Assembly: GCA_039000515.1 (NCBI GenBank)
Contig: JBCFYV010000012.1
Location: 112,367,883-112,431,882 of the forward strand
Source of the DNA: Timema cristinae
Lineage: Eukaryota; Arthropoda; Insecta; Phasmatodea; Timematidae
Direction: 5' to 3'
Length of the DNA: 64,000 nucleotides
In this document: positions 46,801 to 58,800 of the stretch, one piece after another
How positions within the stretch are numbered: position 1 is the stretch's first letter
Layout of the letters: the number at the start of each line of letters is the position of its first letter
Notes under the pieces: model-generated
What the model saw: the letters and a program-made list of their open reading frames with translations, nothing else
Told to the model about the DNA's origin: nothing
Databases searched by the model: none
Position numbers and translations under genes: made by a program

Positions 46801-49800
46801 TTTTACATCCTAATTACGTGATTATATATTCACCATTGCTACAATGGTACAATGGTTCGAGTCTTGGACATACTTTTCCCCCATTAAATCAGCCTCAAAA
46901 ACTGAGTGTGTCTAAGAATCTCAGTTCTTTTTTGACCAACGTTCTTGATGGCTCAGAAGAAGATATATTATGGGATGGTAAAGATAAAGATGGCTCAGAA
47001 GAATCATATTGATATTGAATCAGAAGGATTTGATGAATAAATTGCCTTCTGATAAATAAGGTACTATTTTTGTTAGTAAATTGAATTCTTTAATAAAATA
47101 TTCCTTAGATATAGGGGATTTAGCATTTTATTTTTATTTATTATCTTATAATCAAAGCTTTTTTTTTGTGGTAATACTGAAAAATTAAGGCGTGTTTTAC
47201 AATCTATGGTGTCTCAAAACTGAAGAAACACATCATGTCATAATACATGATCAACATCCTCATTATATGACCATAGTCTAGTTTTCGAGAGAGGGAGGGG
47301 GAGAGAGAGAGAGAGCCCACCAAAGCAGGTAGTAATTCAATAAGGTTTTTATGATGATTAATTTTCAAGAAGTTTGTTTTATATTGAATCATTGAATCAA
47401 ATTTTTTCAAGTTATTATTTTGCCTATTATTAGTTTAGTCTAACATAATGATAAAACATACAGTAAAAGCCTGATCCAGTGCATTCTGAGATATTCAATA
47501 TAACGGGATGTAGAGTATGTCTCCCAGAATCTATTTTTATTTTTAGAGATCCAGTAAACATTGTGATGTCACATTAACATTTATCACTAGACTTGCATCT
47601 CCGACCATCAAAAAACAATACCTCAAGTCAAGCATCGCTATCCTTGAAATCCAGCAGCCAATAAGCTACTACTTGTTCCCCCTCGCCCTCTTGTCCACAG
47701 TCGTAAAGTCCATATATCATGCATTCGCATAGTGTTGAATCTTTTGTTCAGTGCACATGTCGTGATGTCACAGAAAAGGAAAGGGTGGGGTATTGTATGA
47801 GTGATATATTCCCTCCCTGTCATTTGTCATTCCACAGGTCACCTTGGCTGTAGCGTGACGGTCACATTATATCGAGCTTATACTATACCTAAATATTGGA
47901 CCCTATAACATTTAGAAGACAATTTCTATTTTCTATAAAAGATTTTAAAAAATTCTAATAATGTTTTTTTAAGATTCAAATTCAAAGGTAAAGTTAAGTT
48001 TTGTATACCAGAACTGAAAAAATTTAGATTCGGCCCATCTTTGACAAAGGCTGGTTCAAAGAAGAGTGTTTCTACTAAGAGAAAGTAGGAAATTACCCAC
48101 CTTTTTACTAAACCTATACCTTGATTTTCATATGAAAAGTCATTTGGAGCATTTTTTGGAAAATACATAATTTTTTTGGCAGACAGCATTGATAACATTT
48201 TACCATATTTTTAGTGTTAATTTAAAGTTATTGATAATTTCTATCAAATGTAACAGATGCAAAACACATGACTTGATTTACGAATACACGAAAGCAGATT
48301 TTGTAACTATTTATAGTTCTCATATATGTCCATTTGTAAGAAAATTGGTGCATAGTAAAAGTACATCTCCTATTTGTTTCACAGCAAATCACAAGTCTGG
48401 CAACAATGACGGTGAAGGCGTCTTGTCATTGTTCCGCCATATGTTAAATCCTGCTCAGGTGGTGGACCTCGCTGACCGCTCTCCAGAGACTGCTCTAGAG
48501 TGGTGCTCCCTGTTGGGAGGCGTGAAGACCACCGTTCTTGTGGCAGGCGGGGATGGTACCTTGGCGTGGGTGCTCAATGCCATAGAGAGCTTGAAACTTG
48601 AGGTATGCACAGGTTTTAATATCATCAATTTGGATCTTGGACAGTAGTTAGGGAGTTAGATTGGTTAGTAGGGATATGGTATCTAAAGAAAACTATCGAT
48701 AACAGTAAGTATCTGTATCAAAATTTTAATCTGGAAAAAAATGTTTTTTATCGAGTAAAAATAATTTAAACGCTTGCATCATAATTCTATTCTCATATTT
48801 ATTCAAACACTGAAAATTATAATGTTTTTTAATATCTTAAGACACGGTTTAAAAGATGCTTTTTCGCTATCCAACTTCTTTAAAAACTTACATAATTCAT
48901 TTCTGGAAGGTGCCATTTTTTAACTACTTTTGTTATTTATATACTTGATCAAGATAATTACTTACATACACTAGAAGAATGGATGCCCTATCCTGCTTAA
49001 TATGCTTAAACAACGCACATAAACTTCTCTGCTTCGTTTGTTTTGGTCAACCTTAAGTTGAGCAAGTTCATTGAGCTCTACAAAAGCGTATTTTGTTTAG
49101 TTTGTGATGACTGTGATCATTGATAAGGGTAGGGGTAGCATACTGGTCGCCACTTGCGTCTATGACAAAACAATGGTTTCTTTCAATACCGTTTCGATAC
49201 CGGAGTGTGAATACTAATACCAGAAAAAGTATTGATTGAAAAAATATTAGTATCGAAAGGAAAATATCAATAATATTAAACTATCTATACTTATTATTCA
49301 GACATGAGATTGACAAAAAGCTACACACTAGATCAGGGGTCCACAAACTATGGCTCATGGGCCGTGGGTCTATCCTGCTTACGGACGCTTTTACAAAAAT
49401 AAAATAAAAAATCAATTTTGATGGCAAATACAAAATGATGGGGATCTTTAATGCAGTACACAATGTACCTACGTACATGCCATCATATGCGGTCGGTCGC
49501 ATTATTAGAAACGTCTAATCAAAACATTCATACATTCATACTGTGGTGTAGAGTTTCTCAGTACTCGCTAACTGTGTTTCATAAAGTGTGTTTTGAGCGG
49601 AGGGCCTGAGGAACGTTTACTATTGGAGGAAGGAGTGGGTAGTTATGTTGGTTGTGCAGTTTACATCGAGTCATGTTTAATCATGTGTATACCTCACCAT
49701 TGCTTCCTCTACTATCTTTGTACTCTCTGCCCCAGACTCTTCTTGCCCGGACAACCCGATTCCTAATCTTGTTTCACCTGTGGTGACAGCTTGCTCCTCA

Positions 49801-52800
49801 AAAACTTTAGTTCTTTGGCCCCCCCTGCTCTGAGCTCTTAGTCTTATTATTCAATTAGATCAAAATGCTTTTAAATCATGTATAAGTTGTATTTTGACAT
49901 AGAATGACCCACATCATTTTGCAGACTAATTGACAGGCTCACAAAAACAAACAAACATAACTTAGACTTAAATATAGTTCTAAATTGTTTAGAAACACAG
50001 AATGTAAATATATTCGATGTTGGATGCATATTCATTAATTATTTGGGTCATCGATTTAAATCTTGGCTGAGATTTGATTACAGGCCACTAAACACTAAGC
50101 ATTACTAAGCTTAATGTGATTAGATAAATGATAAATATATTATATTATATTTGGAAGAAGGTACAGGAAAGGTAGATAGAAACATATAAAAGGAACAAAC
50201 AAAATATTGTTTTTACTATGAAAATAATAACACAGCTAACACTTTACATGTTCCTATCTAAGTGTCCTATCAATTTTCCTATTCCTCCCTTTTGTTTGTT
50301 TTGGTTTCCTTTTTTAGTAAGTTGCATTGCACAGTTCACATTACCTCATAATGTATTCCGATATAATGAAACCTAGGTTTAGGGGTTGGGCATAAACAAT
50401 TGATTTTCTTCACAAGGCAACCATTACCTCTTTGTCCATTGGCAGCAGTGTAAAGTATGAACTGTGTTCTTCTTCTCATTGGAATGGCCATATTGTGTTT
50501 GTCCCTTTTTATGTTTCTATCCACCTTTCCTATACCTTCTTACAAATATATTATTATTATTATTATTATTATACATTATCATTATTATCATCATCACCAC
50601 ATCTTACTACCCGTTCGGGTCAAATATAATACAGTTAACTCATAAAGCAAAAAGAGGTTTTCCTCATATAAATATAATAAATAATATTAGTGATGGGTCA
50701 GATCCATTATTTTACGAATCTAAATCTTTAATTTGCCTCTGAATCCCAAATCTCAAATTTTAACACAAATCTTAGAAAAGGAATATGAACAAAGTAGGTA
50801 ATATAAATATGATGTTGTGTTTTGTTATACATTTCTTTCATTATAACTTTCATATATTCATGATGGATTAAATGAACAAGCTCTTATATTTGTTAGTGCG
50901 GTTCGAGACGCTTCTAAACATTATGTTTAATAATGAATGTTTTGGAGTTTGATAATTGTTTCTCCACTGAGTTTGCTAAGATTGAATAACCAATAAGCAT
51001 TATAGCTCTAAAACAAATTCTAAATACAAATTTTGAAAGAAAATATAACATATAATGTTTGAATATGAAATTTTCTTGAATCCTCAAATATTGAAGAATT
51101 TTAAGGATTTGAGGGTTCATCAGTAAAATATATTTATGTAAACAACATTGGCTACATCATCATCATTGGTCTAGTAAGTAATTCAGTGAATTTAGGGCAA
51201 GTAATTCCAACTACATCACTGGGAGTAGTTTTCAGATTCTCTCCTCAGGTAAACTCTATATCTTTATATTTACTTAAGCAAGCCGACTTGACAGCATCCG
51301 CCTGTTTCTTTTCAGCCAGTTCCAAATGTAGCAATCATACCATTGGGGACAGGAAACGACCTCTCTCGGGTCCTGGGTTGGGGGAAGGAGTATTCCTCGA
51401 GTATCGATGCTTCAGAGGTACTCCAGCAAGTGTGTAACGCCACTTGTGTTCAATTAGACAGGTAGGTTAGGGTAGGACTAATATAAACGATAACCCACTT
51501 CATTGATCACATGGTCCTAGGCAGTGGTTATTAAACTGTGGGGCATGATCCCCAGTAGGGACGCGATGGTTGCTAAAATGGGGCCCCAAGAAATTTTTTT
51601 AACATTAAATTATTATTATTATTATCATTGACTTGACCTAGCCTAGTACCAGAAAAAAAATATTAATTTGAAGTGTGAGAGAGCAATCAGTTTAGAATAC
51701 AATATATCTACTCGACCTAGAGATTTTAATTCAATTATTTTAATTATTTTGAGTTCACGAGACCTTAGCTCAGTTGGTAGCATGTCTGCCTACTGAACTA
51801 AGGACCCTAGGCTCGATTTCCAGCATGGCCGAAAATGTAGGTTTACCTTTTCATATTGATAAATTAACAGCCAGGGACTGGATGTTGTGCCTGTCCTAGT
51901 CTTAAGTTAGATTATACATCATATGAAGCTACGACAGACCTAGTAAGCCATTGAAAAAAAGATATACCTTGATATACCTTGAATAAAAAACAGACCCACG
52001 CCATAGGCTGGAAACAGTAATGGCTGTAAAATTATAATTATTTTGAACGTTATACTAAAATACTGTTTGCCACTATCTATTTGTGTGAAACTGGATTTTC
52101 AACTGTGGCTGCTATGAAGCGTAAATATTGTGCATAACTAGATGTCACTAAAGAACTGAGAGCTGCTCTTTCTGATATTAACTAGATGTCACTAAAGAAC
52201 TGAGAGCTGCTCTTTCTGATATTAACTAGATGTCACTAAAGAACTGAGAGCTGCTCTTTCTGATATTAACTAGATGTCACTAAAGAACTGAGAGCTGCTC
52301 TTTCTGATATTAACTAGATGTCACTAAAGAACTGAGAGTGCTCTTTCTGATATTTTTTCACTAGTGTTCTATCTTCCTTTATCAATTTCCTTATCCTCCC
52401 TTTTGTGTTTTTTGGTTTCCTCTTTTAGGAAGTTGCTTTGCGCATTTCACACTCCTCCCAGATGAGTTCCGATAGAATGAAACCTAGGTTGGGGGATTGG
52501 GAGGTGACAATCGATTTTCTTCAATAGGCAATCATTTTATCTTTGTCCAGTGGTAGCAATGTAGAGTGTGAATTGTGTTCTTATTTTTATTTTAAAGGCC
52601 ATATTGTATTTGTTCTCTTTTATATGTATTCTATCCACCTTTCCTGTACTTTATTCCAAAAATAGGTATGTTATAAAATATTACTTCGAGTTTTAGTAAA
52701 CTTTGTGTTCAGAAACAAATTCATAATTTGCATTAAGTATCAATATTACTTGGGTAAAGTTACACCAGCCACCATTAATTAAGTGATTAATTAAAACCTA

Positions 52801-55800
52801 AATTAAATTGTCTCGTGTTATGAATTTTAAATAATGTGTTATAGATGCTGATGTTTAATAGCTATTATTATTTTGTGTAGAGTTAAATATGGAGAAGATA
52901 GGTCCCCTTTGAGTTTAAGAAAGTTTTGTGAAGGGCGTACTTTGTACCCATTGTCACACGTGCAGCGGAATTATGGACATTTAATGTAAAAGAGACGAGG
53001 AAAGTGGAAGTCATATGAATGAAGTTTGTGAGGAGCATGTTAGCTGTCACGTGGAGAAACAAGATTAGGAATGAAGTTTGTGAGGAGCATGTTAGCTGTC
53101 ACGAGGAGAAACAAGATTAGGAATGAAGTTTGTGAGGAGCATGTTAGCTGTCACGAGGAGAAACAAGATTAGGAATGAAGTTTGTGAGGAGCATGTTAGC
53201 TGTCACGTGGAGAAACAAGATTAGGAATGAAGTTTGTGAGGAGCATGTTAGCTGTCACGTGGAGAAACAAATTAGGAATGAAGTTTGTGAGGAGCATGTT
53301 AGCTGTCACGAGGAGAAACAAGATTAGGAATGAAGTTTGTGAGGAGCATGTAGCTGTCACGAGGAGAAACAAGATTAGGAATGAAGTTTGTAGGAGCATG
53401 TTAGCTGTCACGAGGAGAAACAAGATTAGGAATGAAGTTTGTGAGGAGCATGTTAGCTGTCACGAGGAGAAACAAGATTAGGAATGAAGTCAGGGAAAGA
53501 GTGGAGTACAAGGAGTACAGAGATAGTAGAGGAAGCAAGACTGAGATGGTATGGCATGTAATGAGGATGTTGGAGTACATGAGATAGTAGAGGAAGCAAG
53601 ACTGAGATGGTATGGCATGTAATGAGGATGGAAAGGAGAGGACACCAAAGAGAATGATGGAGATGAAGTATGTAGTAAAAGACAGCAAGAGAGGCCAAAA
53701 AAAGAAATGGAAGGATCAGATAACAGTAATTACGCAATTGAAAGGAGAAGAATGGTGGAAGGATAGAGGAAGATGGAGGCATTTTACTAAACTGATTCAG
53801 TCACTGGCTATACACAGTTTATGATGGGGAGGAGGAGCTGGATATTGATTTTATTTCAATACAACTGGTCTAATTTGAGTATTTCACAGATGCTTTTTTA
53901 GTTTCTGAAACACATTGCCACAACAATAATTGTACTGACATCTGAGGCCATCCTTATATTAAGTTTATGTATTCTAAAATATATCATAATTTAAAATATA
54001 GGTTATTATTCCTGTTTTCTTTGTGGCTGTTGTTTATTTTGCTATTATCAACATAAATATCAAGTCATCAAAATATTTAACACAAAACTCCATTGTCTTA
54101 TGACCTCCTCATCCTCTCTGTGACATCTGAAAACTAATACTGTGGTGTATGGTGTGGTGTAGGTGGAACGTGGATATCAGGCCTGTCCGGCCACTTAGGT
54201 TCCGCCAAGTTGCGCGTAACTTATTCATGTACAACTATATCAGCTTCGGAGTGGATGCGCAAGTCGCGCTGGACTTCCATCGCACGCGGCAGTCGCCATT
54301 TTACTTTTTCAGTAACCGCATCTTCAATAAGGTGAGTTTTTTTCAAACATTAGTGTGTGAGTCAAACTCGATAATGTCCAGTTTTTTAGTCATTTAAAAA
54401 GACAGTATATTTTGTAATGATACTGTTTTGGACACCTCTCATATATTAAAAATATCATGGATGAAAGGTATTTTTCCTTAATGAACTGTATATAAAATAT
54501 CCTTTTAATACTTCATTCATGGAGAGTCATACGCTTTTCAGAAGTAATTTCAATATATTGCACCACAAAACGTTATTTTCTTTAAAAGATCAACTTCGTT
54601 GTATTCGAAAGACTTTGTGACCCGCTAGCTCCCTCTACCCAATGGGAAGCTAGCCTTCACAACACCTGTTGCCAGGAGTTTTTCTATTAGTTGGTTTTAA
54701 CACTGGTGACAAGGGGTCCAATAGACAAGGTCTAGGTCATATATAAGCCACTTGTGCGTATGAATACACACAATGCCAGTAACTTAAATTCACAGAGTAC
54801 ACAGTAAATTATTAGAGAGTAAAATTACAGAAAAATAATCTGTGATCTAATGGAAACTGTATCACTTAACATCGTATCATAAGTGCCGAAGGTGTATTTA
54901 TATAAATAAATTGTGTACAACATTAAATTCTTATTCATTTTTATAAGAATGAATAATCAGATCACATAATAGTGTACAAGTGCGCAGTAAGGCACCTACG
55001 TGTCATCATTATATAATCCCAAAATGTTTTAATTGACGCCAAACGCAGGTGCATAGCACAATAATTAGCTCCAGATTGTGTGGCATCATCAGTACATTAA
55101 TTCAATAACTCTTTAATTGGTGCCCATCTCGCGGCATATATTTCAATAAATACCCTAATGCTTTAATTTACTAGTGTATATATCAAGTACTATGCTTAGG
55201 CTAGTACCAATTGTGACCAGCAGAGTTGGTGAAAAGGAAGGCACTCCTCATTATTTAGTGGTTCCCTATTCGTTCTCCTGTCAAATTCTGGACCATTTCT
55301 CTAAGTACCTACCTCTTCATCCTGTGTATTTAGATTAAAAGCAAACCTCTTTTCGCTTTTTTGGTTTCCTCTTTTAGGAAGTTGTGTTGCACATTTTACA
55401 CTCCTCCCTAATAAGTTCTGATAGAATGAAACCTAGGTCGGGGGATTGGGCAGTAACAATAACAATCAATTTAGACTCCTCCCTAATAGGTTCTGATAGA
55501 TGAAACCTAGGTCGGAGATTGGCAGGTAACAATAACATCAATTTACACTCCATCCCCAATGGTTTCTGATAGAATGAAACCTAGGTCGGGATTCGGCATT
55601 AAATAACATCAATTTACACTCCTCCCTAATAGGTTCTGATAGAATGAAACCTAGGTCGGGGGATTGGGCAGTAACAATAACAATCAATTTACACTCCTCC
55701 CTAATAGGTTCTGATAGAATGAAACCTAGGTCGGGAGATTGGGCAGTAACAATAACAATCAATTTACACTCCTCCCTGATAGGTTCTGATAGAATGAAAC

Positions 55801-58800
55801 CTAGGTCGGGGGATTGGGCAGTAACAATAACAATCAATTTACACTCCTCCCTAATAGGTTCTGATAGAATGAAACCTAGGTCGGGGGATTGGGCAGTAAC
55901 AATAACAATCAATTTACACTCCTCCCTAATAGGTTCTGATAGAATGAAACCTAGGTCGGGGGATTGGGCAGTAACAATAACAATCAATTTACACTCCTCC
56001 CTAATAGGTTCTGATAGAATGAAACCTAGGTCGGGGGATTGGGCAGTAACAATAACAATCAATTTACACTCCTCCCTAATAGGTTTTGATAGAATGAAAC
56101 CTAGGTCGGGGGATTGGGCAGTAACAATAACAATCAATTTACACTCCTCCCTAATAGGTTCTGATAGAATGAAACCTAGGTCGGGGGATTGGGCAGTAAC
56201 AATAACAATCAATTTACACTCCTCCCTAATAGGTTTTGATAGAATGAAACCTAGGTCGGGGGATTGGGCAGTAACAATAACAATCAATTTACACTCCTCC
56301 CTAATAGGTTCTGATAGAATGAAACCTAGGTCGGGGGATTGGGCAGTAACAATAACAATCAATTTACACTCCTCCCTAATAGGTTCTGATAGAATGAAAC
56401 CTAGGTCGGGGGATTGGGCAGTAACAATAACAATCAATTTACACTCCTCCCTAATAGGTTCTGATAGAATGAAACCTAGGTCGGGAGATTGGGCAGTAAC
56501 AATAACAATCAATTTACACTCCTCCCTAATAGGTTCTGATAGAATGAAACCTAGGTCTGGGGATTGGGCAGTAACATTCAATTTACACTCCTCCCTAATA
56601 AGTTGTGATAGAATGAAACCTAGGTCGGGAGATTGGGCAGTAACAATCAATTTTCTTCAAGAGTCGGCCATTACCTCTTTATCCAGTGGCAGCATTGTAA
56701 AGTGTAAACTGTGGTCTCCTTCTCATTATAAAAGCCATAATGTGTTCATATCCTTTTATATGTTTTATATCCACTTTTCCTGTAACTTCATCCAAATATA
56801 TATTAAAGACCTTTTTTTTTACATCCATTGCTGTTTCCAGCTTGGGTTAGTTTTTTTTATTCTAGTCATTTATTTTCCACTACCTGCTTGCTAGGCCTGT
56901 CATAGCTTCATATTACTTATAATATAACTCTAAGGAAGGCACAACATCCAGTCCCCGGCCGTTAATTTATTATTGTGAAAGGGTAAACCCTTATTTTCAT
57001 CAATGATAAATTTTTGGCCATGCCAGGGATTGAACACGAAACCTCTAGCTCAGTAGGCAGGCAATCTACCGACTGAGCTAAGGTGATATTAAAGACCTAA
57101 TGAGTAATAATATATTTAACACAAAACAGGTCAACTGGGGCTTTTAATACAATCCTGGTCAGATGGATGGGGCGGGGTTTTTACTAAGTTGTTTCCCCAC
57201 TCTTCCTCCACACAAATGTTGATGCATTTCCTTAAATTTTACCATCCTCATCCTTATGCGACTAGTCTAATCTCCTGGATAAGCAGTAAGATACAGTGTA
57301 CAAATAATTTAATGATTCCTAAGAATATTTTTAGACCCACTTTATGGGCAGTATGGTCTATCACTAATGTGTCATGCTTGCAACAGACTGAACATTCAAT
57401 GACGGGAAGATCGAGGTTTGAATCCTGGTCGAATGTACTGAAGATTTTTTTCTTAAATTGTTTTCCACTTTCAATTCACACAAATGCTGGTACTTTTCCT
57501 CATAACTAATCAAATTAGTGTAATTAATTCATATGTGTATAACCTGGACAGGTAGTAAGACGTGTACTTTATTTACTGCAATGCCCAGTTGCTGTATTTG
57601 GGGTACGGCACTCAGCAAGCGATGGAAAGGGGTTGCCGCGGTTTGGAAGAGCGCCTCGAGTTGTATCTGGATGACTGTCAAGTAGACCTCCCCGCCATCG
57701 AGTCGGTGGTGGTACTCAACATTCCATCGTGGGGAGCTGGGGTTTGTCTCTGGGACATGGTGGAAGGCTCTAAGCCCCCACAGAGCTTCAACGACGGCAA
57801 ACTGGAGGTGGTGGCGCTATATTCCTCCTTCCATATAGCCCAGCTTCAGATGGGGCTTTCTCAGCCTCATGTTATCGGACAGGCCTCCCGTGTCATGGTG
57901 AGTCAGTCCAGACATTGTTGGACAAGGGGTTGCTGCAACGCCTCAATCTAGAGATGGGTCCTTTTGATACTTGAATTTATAAGGATAGTTAAAATTAAAG
58001 CACTCATATAAAATATTAAATTCAAATTCGATTTAATTTTTTTTAAGGATGTGTGAAACTTCGAAACTTTTACTTTTCTTTGAAATAAATATCAGCTTCA
58101 ACTTTGCTTCAGGGAAAAATTCTAGTTTTGCCAATAAACATATTAATTGCTAAAATAGTGAATTTATGTTCAATTATTTAAATTCTTACTTTCTATGTAG
58201 ATTAAAAATGTATATACATGTGAAAAACTCAGAAGTGATTCAACTGCATTTTATGATAATAGCTTGATTTATCAGCTTAGAATCAAACACTACACAATAA
58301 AACATTTTATTATATAAAGTTTTATAGATAAGCACAATAAAGTTGACTTTGCACACCTCTCTTAATTATTTGATATCTCTTTAAGTAAAACCTCTTTTTG
58401 GGGTAGTTTGTAATATATATTTGTAAGAATCTACAGAGAGGGTGGATAGAAGTTTATAAAAGGTAACACATTATAGTTCACACCGGACAAAGGGGTAACA
58501 GCTGCCTATTGAAGATAATTGATCATTACCATTCAATCCCCAGACCTAGATTTCATTTTATTGGAACTCATCAGGAGGGACAACTTTCTGAAACAGGGAA
58601 TTGGTAAAGGATGATAGGATACTTACATTGGCACATGTAAAAGTAACACAAAGGACAAACACAAATATTTCCTGTGTTTGTGCCTTATGTTGTGTTATAT
58701 CTATCTATGTTTATGTTATATATTTATCAATTATTCGTAATGGATTTTTTCTAAATTTCAGTTTAGACTGGCTTTGGATCCATTGTGTTACATATTGGTG

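Larger units (their letters stand above)
51524..52354 (+). mobile_element. Degenerate hAT element remnant with transposase C-terminus
   Basis: A hAT-like end CAGTGGTTATTAAACTGTGG at about 51524 is followed by a SINE-C copy (about 51755-52030). A short stretch at about 52065-52180 then reads CETGFSTVAAMKRKY and LDVTKELRAALSDI, the C-terminal hATC dimerisation region. The final part of that coding region has become a 44-bp tandem array. Confidence 0.6.

Noticed and set aside
55538..56894. Long open frames of 370 (-) and 416 (+) codons as genes
   Set aside because: They follow from a 75-bp tandem unit with no stop in either strand. The peptides are pure repeats with no recognisable domain, inside a transposable element.
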